From: Schistosoma haematobium
Lineage: Eukaryota; Platyhelminthes; Trematoda; Strigeidida; Schistosomatidae
Direction of reading: 5' to 3'
Assembly: GCF_000699445.3 (NCBI RefSeq)
Contig: NC_067202.1
Span: 4,433,458 to 4,497,457, forward strand
DNA length: 64,000 nucleotides
Shown here one piece after another: positions 22,220-33,309 of the stretch; positions within the stretch are counted from its first letter, which is position 1, and each line of letters starts with the position of its first letter. Below the pieces are notes generated by a model. The model saw only the letters and a list, made by a program, of their open reading frames with translations, was not told the origin of the DNA and did not search any database. Position numbers and translations under genes: made by a program.

Positions 22220-23639
22220 CAGTAAATACTTCATTTGGAAAATATCAATTAATCGTCTCAGACTTCATTGATCTTTAGTTTCCACGGAAATCATTCTCTG
22301 TTTTCGTTCTCTTTCCTTTGATCTCAAACTTCTACCTTCAGGCATTTCTTCTACGATTGATGATACGTACTACTTATATGTATGGACATCAGCAGCACAC
22401 ACCACAGTATTACTAAATATGAGCTAACACTACGTTGAACTTTTTTTTAAATGAATGAAAATTTAATAACCCAATTATTCTACTCCAAATGGCTAAAGAA
22501 GTTGCAGTTAAGAGTCAGTAATAAAGGCACATTGAAAGATATGCTTTATTAAAGTAATGATAGTCTGTGTCACTTGATAACTTACGAAGATATTTGTCTT
22601 ATCCGAAATACTTATGAGTATTTGTTATATGAACATATTTTTCTAATTAAATGCTTGAAGTATGTTTGCCAGTCGACGGTTTATGTCAAAAACAACTGGT
22701 AGACAATTATTTACGAGATTTCATTTGTCAATTCGTTACACTTGAATAGCGATGATCTCTGTCTGGATGGTAAGTAAAAGAGAAAACTCATCACAAAAAA
22801 GATACGCATCACATTTATTTCAACGGCTCAACGATGTAGTCAACGAGAATCACCCCATTGAGTATAGAGTTCGATTTCTAGTTAATTAACAATCCATAAT
22901 TTGTTTTATGTCGAAAAAAATTTGAACAATCTTCCCCGTATCGATTAAATTGAGTCTTTACTCCTTGCTCTATACCCGAACATAAGAAAGTAAGGAAAGA
23001 ATTGTGAAAACAGACATTATTATCAGGGTTGATTCAGCCACAGGAATAAAAAATATTTCGGTAAATAATCTCAAATCCATCCATATCTATGTGTGTTTAT
23101 GTATAATCTTGATAGTGTGTAAGCTTATGAAAACATGCCAAAATCATTGAGTAAAAAAGTAACTACACAATCTGAATGTAAAGCAAATTATTTTGTTTTC
23201 TAGGAAGTTCTTATTTAATGTTCGTTAAACAAAATATATTTTAGCCTCTCCGGAGGATAATAATGGCTTCTTGGAGAATTTTTGAGGGTTATTAATATAT
23301 TTCTTAGGACAATTATGAAAATATTCATTATTTCAGACATTTTTTTTGATATATTTATACAGACCTCATCCCTTACCTAAACTAAAATCCAAGGACATAT
23401 TTAAAATGAAATCAGCTAAATATTTCACAATCAGATGTGAAGGAATCAGATTTAAAGAGTACGCCGAGTGAATGCGTCTACGAGTGACCAAAGTACTAAC
23501 AGTTATTTACATTATTAAAAAAAGATGATTATCAAAGTCGCCTGAACTTTTAGAACTAACAGTTTATGGTTTTTTCAATTTTTTCTGGTTATCAGTTATT
23601 GTTTCCGTGTATTGTTTGCATCTAGTTCTTTTGAAAACC
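22220..23639. other. AT-rich intergenic stretch, nothing recognised
   Basis: No ORF over 60 codons and no recognised repeat. Confidence 0.45.
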
Positions 23640-24611
23640 TTTGATTGATGATTGACAGTGAAAAAGCCTGATTGCTAACAACCGCGCTGTCGATATCCTG
23701 TAGAAAGAGGCATCCAATGAGACAAACCTAAAGGATGGTAGCACGGAGTTTGCACAAATTTAATGCCTGTGGTTTTTAAGCGTTTAGTAAAAGTGGTTAC
23801 GAGTGATTGCGTCAGCGATGCTGATTGAAGGCAAACAGCTTGCTATTCAACGCGATTGCAATGGTGAACTCTGCTCAAAGGAGTGTGAGGAAGTGAAATC
23901 GAGATGCATAAAACGGTACTCTCAGTCAATACACAAATAGACATGAAGTCATCGTAAATAGTTTCAGAGGTCATTGGCTGACGTGAACCAAAGGAGGAAG
24001 GACCGACTTCAGAGAGGTCTAGTAAGAATAAAAGCCCAGGAAAAGTAGTCTCCTCTTTCCCACGTCTTCCAAGTGCGTCAGGCAGGAGATGTCTAGAAAG
24101 CCTAATCTTAAGGCCAGGTTTGTTTTTATCAGGACAAACAACAACATGACCACTCAAGTCATCGACAATCATCTATGATCTCATAGTGTGAGTAACTCAA
24201 CTGTGACTGCTACTTCAGTGAGGCTGATGAATGGGTGCAAATCTAGAATAAGGAACCACCTTATGCCGTTAAACAAAAGCCAGCCTCCCAAACACTAGTT
24301 GAGAAATCGAGGACTGATAATAGTGACAGACCAGTCATCTTTCATAGTCAAGGAGAGTGAAGTCTCGGAACCCAGAACTCTCTTTGAGCATGACATTGGG
24401 ATGATAACAGGTCTACTTAACCAGCTAACACTTGAAGATATCTCTAGGGTCACGCTGCTTAAGGCTTATAGACTAAGTACCCAAACGGACTTGAAACAGA
24501 ATAAAGTCAGAGTGCTAAGAGTGGTATTTAAATCTCCCAGTGAAAGGAATTTAGTGCTAAAAAACGGACATGAACTAAAACGGTTAGACGTTTTTATCGG
24601 TGAAGAATTAC

Positions 24612-25025
24612 TGTTGGGGACGTTAGATCCCCAGAACTCACTTGGAAAAGGTCCTAATTCTGTAATTTTATTTAGAAAATTTGAAATTCGTTGTTCTCGC
24701 GCGAAAGGCGCTCTTGTCACCTTCATGCTGTATTTCCCACTGGGAAATATCTTAAATTCTGTTGGTCCGTTGCGTCTTTTAGTATCCTATTTGGTAACTC
24801 TGCCCAAGGACGGTTTTGTACTGTATATATACGTTTTGAATTGTGTTTGTTGTTATCGCTCGTTTCTGGCTGTTTGCTGAATATACTTCCCTATTCCAAG
24901 CTTGGACTTCTCCCTCTAGTTACCGGGGCTGGGACGCATCAAAAGATAGCTTACTGGTCTTTGGCCACCGAGTCTTGTTTCTCGTTCGTAGATTAAGTGA
25001 ACTCGTGATAGCTTCAACTCTAGCA
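24612..25025 (+). mobile_element. Solo LTR (TGTTGGGG family) inside the CR1 element
   Basis: Starts TGTTGGGGACGTTAGATCCC, as does the LTR at 49973..50397, and ends CTCTAGCA. It has a TATA region (tgtatatatacg near 24822) and a cgttcgtagattaag end segment like the other copy. The flanks are ATTAC and AATAC, one mismatch. It splits the CR1 ORF between GEEL and GHMKRREAV. The ORF track reading through it is accidental. Confidence 0.6.
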
Positions 25026-27035
25026 AATACCACCCTCGGACATATGAAAAGACGAGAAGCCGTAAACGAACTAAGACTAAGGTTGAGTGCCAGCGAGAAA
25101 TACCTTAGAATTGTCGGTTTTCTAGCAGCTTCGACAGAGATTGATACCAAAGCCACATCTTGTACAGCACGTATTCACCTAAATGGTCTTCAGATCTGTT
25201 ACACAAACCTACGGAAATCCCTCGAAAAGCGATGGGAACCAGGTGTAAGTATAGAAACCGCCAAGCCTGTTGTAGTCACCATCAAAAAGTTGACTGACAC
25301 AGTTTGTGAACACTGGGGGACTTGACCTTGTTAGGTGTATGTTGGTACAAACCGACGAAACCCATGGACATAAAGGAGTAGCTCTGTTCATTGGGACTAG
25401 CATTGTCGATAACATATCCCAGTCCTAACCTCAAGGTGATTACAGCTCCAGATGAGGGTTTTGATGGCGACCTTCTGTCAACCATTTGTAGTGACTCACA
25501 TTTATCACGAGAACACGACTGGTTTAATAAAAACAATTAATATTATAACCAACTGTACCAGTGTTTGTTTTAATGTGCTTTTGTTTGACTGTGCTAATGA
25601 CAGCTATATTGTGCTTCCATTCTTATTCTTACACTTTTGATTGTGACTTCGCGCGAATTCGGTTACGTTCTGTAACCAAGCTTGTATCCTGGCACGATCT
25701 CGGTATCCTTTCGATGCCACGAGATCGCCAGCAAATACATCTCGACTTGGTCCATTAATTGTCTTCTGATATTTGGCTTCTCGGGGATTTTATGGATTTA
25801 TTTGGTTACGTTCAACGTTCGCCTTCTGATTTACTTGGCACGTGTTTCTTGGTAGCGGTGTTCATAGTTAACCTCAACTCGACGCCACGCTACACATTAT
25901 TCAGTGTGCACTTGTACAGTGTATCGCAAAACCAACAAGTCTTGACTTGTAATATGACCCGTCATTGGTGTGTCTTGTCTTCACACACCACTGTGAGGAT
26001 GTCATCGACATTCAGCACCTTCCCCCACCAGTGCATAGTGATCACGGTGTACTGTAGTTTAAGTTTAGGCCACATGGCATACAACTTGTATCTGCAACAC
26101 TTCGTCTCAATATCTGGCGAGCTAATCGAAGGCAGTGCTATGTCGACTGATTGGTCGGTTGACGTGAGTAGGTCGATCGAAAACGAATGGAATAAGTTTA
26201 AGGCTACATTCGAGTCCGTTTATCCCATGGTCAACACGTAAACTATCGCATTGTCCATAATGGATTAATAAGGAAACCCGGAAGCTGTTGAGGCGTAGGA
26301 AACACTTCTGGGACTTATTCTTGTCAACAGGACACGCATCATTTAAGTGTGAATATAAAAAAAATCCGGAGCATATGCGAAAGGACCATAGCTAAATCCC
26401 ATACTACTTACGAACAGCAGTTGGCATATGATAGTTGCACTTGTCTGAAGCGATTGTTTTCGTATATTAGACGACGAGTAAAACGTAATGATAGTATTCC
26501 CCTGTCACTGTTACACGAAAATTCAGATTCACCATCTGAATCAGATCGGGCGAAAACTAGGACTATCAAACTATTTTTGCGAAGTTTACGCGTATTGTTG
26601 CCAATACTTGTCCCAATCACACCGAGATACCAGCCATTGGATCTGTACATTTGATTGACGAAATTGTTCTTCCATTGATAACTAACCTTAAACCTTGAAA
26701 GATACCGGGCACTGACGGGTTACATTCACAACCACTGTCATCTCTTGTGGACATTGTTTCAAAACCGCTCGCGACACTCTTCAACATGTTCCTTTCACTC
26801 GCTCAACTCCCTAGAGATTGGAAAGATGCTATAGTCAATCCTATATTTGAGGATGGTCAGAGGCAGATCCTATCTAACTACCGGCCTGTCAGTCTAATCA
26901 GCATAATCGACAAGTTACTTGAGAAGATAATTCGGGTTAGGTTACTAGGTAACAAAGATTCACACAATCTGCTAACTCCCGAGCAACATGAGTTTCATAA
27001 CAAGCGTTCATGCTTGACTAACTTATTGAGAGAGA

Positions 27036-27480
27036 GGATTGGACAACAGCCTCGTGTCTATCTAACCAAGTCATCCAAGTCAGCTTGGAGATCCAAATGA
27101 TCAGCCTCACTTATTACTGTTCTCTAGATTTTTACATCATCTGCAAACAATAATGTCGATGACTTAAGCAACAGCGGTAATTCAATAACGTGGAGAAGGA
27201 AAAGTAGAGGGCCTAAAATGGCGCCTTGAGTACACCACTGTTGATCGGCTTCTATTCGGATAGCGTTCCACTGACCCTCATTCTCTGTCTGTGGTCACAT
27301 ATGAAGTCTCCTATCCATTCCTGTACGGCACCTATTATCCCGAAGCTTAAAAGCTTCTGCATAAGACCAAAGTGTGAAACCTTGTCTAATGCTTTGCTAA
27401 AATCTGTGAATATCACATCACATTATAAGTTATTTCTGGGAAGAGTGTGCTCATGCACATCGGACACGTTAATAGTTACA
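27036..27480 (-). mobile_element. Inverted internal RT block of the CR1 element
   Basis: On the minus strand this block reads TDFSKALDKVSHFGLMQKLL, EWIGDFICDHRQRMRVSG, LLFADDVKI and DHLDLQADLDDLVR. These are exactly the RT palm segments missing between SCLTNLL (left) and SRVQKHKDLR (right) on the plus strand. The block is therefore inverted in place. Confidence 0.7.
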
Positions 27481-27611
27481 TTTATTCTATTGATGGTACA
27501 TCTCTTTCACGTGTTCAAAAACATAAAGACTTAAGAGCGATGCCAAGTCGTGAAGTGAATACAACTGCTCATTGCAACGCAGCTGCTGTCAAAGGTTTTC
27601 GTGATCTATAG

Positions 27612-28055
27612 TCACTTGTAGTGTCAGTTATTATTTTAAGCCCGTGTACCTTATTCTGGTTTTTGGACAAACCAATCTATTCATTCTACTTGAGTCATAT
27701 GTTGACCTTGTCAATTATTCGCTTGTCAGTCTTGATTGTTTTTATATGAGCGTATATGTGTGTGCCTTTCTTATCCCATTAATCACATGTCTGTATCTTT
27801 ATTTTGTCTGACTATAAATATTTAGTAACGCTTGACTAAAATGGAGTTGGCTTCCCAGCCATCCTCCCTGCGCGTCATTTTGCTCTGTTCTATTACATTC
27901 ACTTTACACACAAAATATATGTATTCAAAGGCCATTCTCGTTAATTGACTTATCTAAATTCCGTTATTGACTAACGTGATTTAAGTCGACGATGATATAC
28001 GAGAAAAGGAGATAACAATCATTTATACGATCTAAATAGGAGTCAGATCCACGGG
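27612..28055 (-). repeat. Interspersed repeat family A, copy 2 (inside CR1)
   Basis: Reverse complement of the repeat at 4555..5085 (catatgagcgtatatg, aaatatttagtaacgcttg, tcgttaattgacttat). It interrupts the CR1 coding order between AVKGFRDL and KTLRRAFKSFNEEMF. Confidence 0.65.
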
Positions 28056-28574
28056 CCGCAAAACACTTCGCCGAGCATTCAAATCATTTAATGAGGAAAT
28101 GTTTCGAATTTTATATCTCACCTATGTAAGACCACATTTAGTGTACCGTATCCGAGCAGCTAGCTCACGTCTGATAAAGGATACTAACTCACTTGAGCGT
28201 GTGGGAACAAATTTAATGAAGGGTCTTTCTAGACTCCTTTGCGGTGAGCTGCTAAACCTCTTAAGACTTTTCCACTTGTCGTATCGTAGGACGCGAGGTG
28301 ATCTTATACTGGAATTTCCTATCTTTAAGTATGATTTGAGTAATAATATGTCTCATCTTTTTGCTCCCTCCAGCACTAAAATCTCCGGGGTTCACAAATC
28401 GCGATCAAATGAACTTAAATTGGGGTACAGTCAATGACTGTAACACTATAAACGAAGAAGTGGTATCAGCCCCATCAGTGAATATTTTCAAGGAGAAACT
28501 GAATCTTCACTGGAGGGCAGTATGTCAGGATTAACACAGGTTCACCAACCCACTATCCTTATTACTGAAGACTG

Positions 28575-29125
28575 AAGAAGAATATTCGAAAGAACTTATA
28601 GAATGACTAGAAGAAAGCCGCATTCTTTATGAAAAGCAGCACGGTTTTAGAACAGGTTATTCATGTCTCGCAAACTTATTAGTATCCCCCGAAAGCTGGT
28701 GAGCTCTTTAAGAATAAAAGCTACCTATAGATAAAACCCTCATCAGCTTCAGTTAGGCTTACAAAAAAGTTCATAGCAAACAAGTGTTATTGAATTTAAG
28801 TAATATTACGATTGAGCGCCAACAGAGGGCACGCGTGAAATCCAAGTTGTTGGTCGGGAAACCTTATTTAACGGAGTGCCTCAGAGTACTGATTTGGGAC
28901 GTTTTGTTTCTCCCGTATATACACGATCTTCGTAATCTCCTATCGTCATCGGTTTTGTTATTTGCTAACGATGTCAAGATACGCAGAAATAAAGAAAGTG
29001 AGGGTGAAAGTTTAGACCTTCAAAACGACCTGTAGAGAAATTTCGAATAGGCCAGAATTTGGCAGTTGCCGATAAATGCTTCTAAGTATGTTATGATGCA
29101 TATAGGTCATCGAAGAACATATGTG
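28575..29125 (+). mobile_element. Second CR1-like LINE fragment (RT domain)
   Basis: The plus strand reads EKQHGFRTGYSCLANLLVS (about 28630), LLNLSNITIERQQRARV (28785), then IHDLRNLLSSSVLLFANDVK, ESLDLQNDL and RIWQLPINASKYVMMHIGH. The YADD-equivalent is FAND, and several stops are present. Start and end are both truncated. Confidence 0.7.
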
Positions 29126-29561
29126 GAGATATGAATGACAAGCTTATTTTGTGAATAGTTTTCGATGTTATTTGTATTTATTTTGTCAATTTTTCACTGC
29201 GTGTACATTTATCATTAAGTGATTGTACTTGTTGTTTAAGCAATGTGCCGAGACGGAGTGATGAGTATATACGGATTCTACGACGACAAAGAATTTTTAG
29301 GCATCACATCACTGACAAATGTGGTGACCGTTTCGCGACGGAAGTTAAAATATTGCCATAAAACGCAAGCGCCCACACTGCTTTACGTGACATCCAAAAA
29401 CGAGATAGGTAATGGCCTATCAGTCTGTCTCTCTGGTTTATTATTCTGAAATATTGATTAAATCTAGTGAATAAATACATTTAAAAAATACCTTCCAACT
29501 GTTTCTGCAGTTACCAATCGAGTCAGGTACGTTCTCATTGTTATGTGTCTAAGGTAAAATT
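29126..29561. other. Unrecognised stretch with a short ORF
   Basis: An ORF at 29243..29449 (68 aa, MCRDGVMSIYGFYDDKEFLG...) has no domain I recognise. It may belong to the neighbouring MULE fragment. Confidence 0.3.
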
Positions 29562-30223
29562 TTATGTAAGCAACCAGTGGTGTACCTTTTTACGGAAAGC
29601 GAGAATTACGTGAAAGGTGCACATAATGATGTTTGCATGCCCGTGTGTGATACGGACAGTCGCGCTTTCTGCTCGTGCGCAGTCCATAACAAATGTTTCT
29701 GTCCCTGTTGTGTTTCCCATGATTTCTTTGAATTTATCAAGAATCCAGGTGACATCTGCACGCATTTCTTTCAGCGTCCACGCAAACATTACAGTACGTC
29801 CTCCTCCAAAATTATCTGTTACAACCAACTGGAATAATGAATATCTACAAAGTAGAATACAACGAAAAACATAATCACTTCTTATTATTAGTATTATACG
29901 TAGAATCAATTCACAGCACTTCCGGATATTTATTGTACAAGTGTATTTGGTCATAACTACTGAAACATATTCTCGTTACTTATTCATTTTCTAAATGTTC
30001 TCTCACTTCACCTTTTTGTCGCAGCATATGCATTACCTGCTTTCGAGTGCAACCTGAAATATATTTCTATACACTTACCAGTGGAAAGTTCACCTTCCAT
30101 AGCTTTGACATAGGCAGCGGTTACCTGCTTACCAGTTCTCTCCTTAATACTTTCTATAACATCATCTGCTGACTGACAGTGCAATATTACTGGCTTCAAG
30201 TTTTCTTTTTCTTCGGATGACAA
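29562..30223 (-). pseudogene. MULE-type transposase fragment
   Basis: Two minus-strand ORFs in order: 30223..30008 (NLKPVILHCQSADDVIESIK) and 29954..29562. The latter shows the MULE core: VVTDNFGGGRTVMFAWTLKE (first catalytic Asp region), FVMDCARAESATVR (second Asp) and CTFHVILAFRKKV (the conserved C..H motif). A roughly 50-bp interruption or intron separates the two. N- and C-terminal parts, including any SWIM zinc finger, were not found. Could also be a remnant of a domesticated ZSWIM-like gene. Confidence 0.6.
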
Positions 30224-31185
30224 TCATCTTGTCCATGGATCACAAACCATCCATGAAATACTCCATGGATGATTGTGGAGCATGTTGTAGGATTTGATGA
30301 TATATCCTTGCTCCTCTAGTCTTACACGGAACTCTGATTAGCAATTACGGAATTTAGACCTTAAACGTCAGATATTAGACAAAGTCCTCACGGTTTTTGC
30401 TTCAATTTCAAAACTTCCGATTTCCGCTGATGACCAAAATGTACAGTGAAACGTTACAAACAGGTATTTGAACCTGACATCCTTCAGCAACTTGCTTCCC
30501 GTGTGGATGTAACGAGTATAAGTAGTCTGAGAAGGGATAAAATTATTCATCCATACTTTTTCGAACTTTTTTGCGCTCTATCAAAGTCATCCCAGCATGC
30601 GAAACGCTTGTTCACAATCATACTTTGAAAAGCATCGCTAAGGTCCACTGAAATGTCACTTGAGTATGAAGCACTACAAACAGAGATCATTAATTATAGA
30701 AATGTTATTCCTTCCAACAGTAATAACCCAAAGAAATACTACAAATACTTAAGATTTACCGGTGACTTGACATTTCGTTTAGGTTTACTACAGTTGTTGG
30801 GATCACAGATCAAGTTACGAAGCAACAACAGAGCCAACGTGTACACTACAAAACAGAATGCTGAATCAATACTTTTGGTAGTTATTTTGTGCTTTTTAAC
30901 GCAACATAAGATGACTTATATAAAAGAAAAAACTTGATGCTCATGCAATCCAACTAACCCACGGCAATTGGAATACAGAATGACTACCTCTGGTCAGGCC
31001 GTTCAAGGTCGTTGAAACGAAAGGGTGGGCAGATTCGAACGACTCTAACGTTTTAACCGTGCCTATATGCAGTCAGTTTGGTTTATAGTGTTAACGTTTA
31101 TTTCTTGTATATTATTAATAACATTGCTCATTGTTACATCGTGAATAAGTCCGCCCACAGAATTCGCAGCAGCGCTCTTAGACCG
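30224..31185. other. Unrecognised stretch
   Basis: Holds an ORF at 30653..30937 (94 aa) and short overlapping ORFs near 30370..30630, with no domain or splice evidence. Probably repeat-derived. Confidence 0.35.
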
Positions 31186-31245
31186 GATAGACAATGTGCC
31201 CTTTTCTGATGCATATATGCATCAGAAAAGGGCACATTGTCTATC
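31186..31245. repeat. 60-bp perfect palindrome
   Basis: Two 30-bp arms with no spacer. The centre is GCATATATGC at 31211..31220 and the outer ends are GATAGACAATG / CATTGTCTATC. Every base pairs. Confidence 0.97.
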
Positions 31246-31399
31246 TTATAAGATCAGTTAGAGTTAATGGTTATCCAGTATATTTCCTTGTCGGATGATA
31301 AACTGCTACAATGACTATTAAATGGATGTGAGTTAGGGGACTGATTGGTTCCTACAAAGTTGAAGACGCATCTCTTAAAGAGATCTGTCTAATGTCGGC

Positions 31400-31700
31400 A
31401 GTTGCTTTTCAAACATCTTTATCTCGGTTTTACTAGTTGCACTCAAAGAGTTTTTCAGTTCTGGCAATCGGTTGCCTGGCTAAGGTAACTGGGATCACAC
31501 TAACTTCGGCTCTAGTGTCTACTAGGAATTTTTAGCCGGAAGTGTTGTACAGGATATGAACGAGGCGACTAGGAGCCCAACTAGCCATTACTGTCTGATC
31601 GATACGTTTCCCGACAGGAAAAATGACTCAATAAATTTGCGGGACGTGACATAATTTCTGGCTTTGTTGCCATATTTTCTGTGATACTAACAATTGTGGT
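31400..31700 (-). pseudogene. Gypsy-like gag/protease fragment
   Basis: The minus strand reads, with a stop between, YHRKYGNKARN...(gag zinc-knuckle-like remnant) and then KFLVDTRAEVSVIPVTLA (31477..31534). This is the retropepsin active-site motif (L)VDTGAEVSVIP with Gly changed to Arg. No reverse transcriptase or LTR was identified beside it. Confidence 0.6.
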
Positions 31701-31722
31701 CATCATTTTTATCTATTCTTGT

Positions 31723-31724
<2 letters not shown>

Positions 31725-31759
<35 letters not shown>
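31725..31759. repeat. (TA)n microsatellite
   Basis: About 17 TA units. Confidence 0.95.
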
Positions 31760-31762
<3 letters not shown>

Positions 31763-33269
31763 AGTTCACATTTTGATCGTTTGGCATGTTTTTTCTCTGG
31801 TACATGTTTTGCTCACTTGATCATGCACTTTCTTGGAACGGAGTATATTTATCAAACTTATAAACACTGAGACCAAGGAATCAATTAACTAAGCTAAGTT
31901 CGATGAACTTACCATTACTGAGTACACGAAACCTGTGTATATGAGTTGAAGTCCAAAGATTATTCAACGAACCTTTGTCAGATGGGAAACAACTACATCC
32001 ACTGAACCAGTGCGAGCTAGGGAACGGGTCAAGTTATTGCGACAGATGAAGTAATTAGTTGGATTTTGCAAAATCGATGACGTTTTTTCTTAAAAATAAA
32101 TATGGATGCAATGCTTACCAACAACCGTAAGGCAAATCTTTTAGGTTGCTAACCAGCTTTTAGACTTGATGAATCTGACCGGAATGTCTGATAAGATTTT
32201 GGACTTAACACAGTCATACCCCTTACATAAAATCTACCAATTATGTAAAATATGTTCCGACACGCTCTAGCGTTGCGTCGCTAGCAGCAAAGACAACAAA
32301 ACCCCGGAGTCAATGCAAAACAACGTTATGTGCTCTACCATCTAAGCTAGAGTCATTATAACTTTCAGTATCTGCCGTAGCTAGAAGAGTCCGTTATGGG
32401 GCTCGAAACCGAATAGACAAATGACCGTTTAAAATACCGATAATCAAGGAGTATTTCTTTTGATATCACAGAAAATACAATAAAAAGGCTACAAAATTAT
32501 ACCACCTGTTAATACTTACACTCTTTCTGTATGAGAGAAACACGAAAACCAGGCAGTAATATTGACAGTTGTTACTGGTCAGATGTCTAGTAGGCTTTTA
32601 CGATGTCGTACAATCTGCACCACGAGCACGTACATCTTGCGATTCGGCTTACGCACTATGTTAAATTCATTTTATGGTTGTAGAGAAATTTTTTTAACAA
32701 ATTAATTCCCTAAAAGTTGTCACTGTTTTGTGACCAGTGTAAAAATGCTAGTTACGTGACAACTCCACTCTTGGTCAAAAAAGAGGGAAAAGTAACTTGA
32801 TGAAAAAGTGGGGTTAAACGTTTATTTCCTCTTTATGTTCTGATGAAATCCGTCAGTGTCATTTTGTTCAAGCTTTTTTTTATGAGCTTCAAATATGATT
32901 AGTTTAGGCTATCATGATAAGCTCACACATAAAGTAGTACATGTCTACTTAGGATAGAATTAACTGAATCTGTTCATTTTTATATAGTGTATCATTATGG
33001 CCTTAGATTTTCTTATTTTCTTATACGGTTTGTATAAGGCCTTGATCTATGTGGGATTTTTATAACGTTGATTATTTTTACTCGGTTCGGAATTTATCTA
33101 TTTGTTTATACATTATTGGAGTTATATTATACATTTTTGTGGTTACTGTAATGGCCTTCTTATTTTTCAGTTTACGTGATACCTGTTACGTGCAAGTTGT
33201 ACCAAAAACAATCATTTCCAGTGTGTGGAGGCTTGAATTTATTCAACTTCAACAGGTACCCCTCACAGT
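31760..33269. other. Region upstream of the NTPCR-like gene
   Basis: No coding feature recognised. The promoter and 5' UTR of the gene starting at 33270 should lie in the right part, but I see no decisive core-promoter motif. Confidence 0.4.
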
Positions 33270-33309
33270 ATGTCAACGTCTAATATTTTGCTAGTTACAG
33301 GGAGGCCAG
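33270..33309 (+). CDS. NTPCR-like exon 1
   Basis: 40 nt encoding MSTSNILLVTGRP plus the first base of the Gly codon of the P-loop. The donor is g|gtgtgt, acceptable though not the commonest type. Chosen because it supplies precisely the missing half of Walker A in frame. Confidence 0.8.

Larger units (their letters stand above)
23640..28570 (+). mobile_element. Near full-length CR1/SR1-like LINE, decayed and rearranged
   Basis: Plus-strand fragments in element order: an ORF1-like region (HDIGMITGLLNQLTLEDISR, 24299..24610); RREAVNELRLRLSASEKYL (about 25050); endonuclease pieces (GLQICYTNLR; HGHKGVALFIGTSIV); SDLLGTCFLVAVF; RT fingers SNYRPVSLISIIDKLLEKII and EQHEFHNKRSCLTNLL (26870..27030); SRVQKHKDLRAM (about 27510); and C-terminal YLTYVRPHLVYRI...ERVGTNLMKGLSRL (28100..28260). 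It has many stops. Interrupted by a solo LTR (24612..25025), an inverted internal block (27036..27480) and repeat A (27612..28055). Confidence 0.75.

Noticed and set aside
23843..24172. 109-aa minus-strand ORF
   Set aside because: It is the antisense shadow of the 5' region of the CR1-like element, which reads sensibly on the plus strand.
24299..24880. 193-aa ORF as a host gene
   Set aside because: Its first half is CR1-like ORF1 sequence and its second half reads into a solo LTR.
24466..25325. ORFs around 24.7-25.3 kb as exons of one gene
   Set aside because: The order and motifs (RREAVNELRLRLS, GLQICYTNLR) are those of the CR1-like element; no consistent splice phases.
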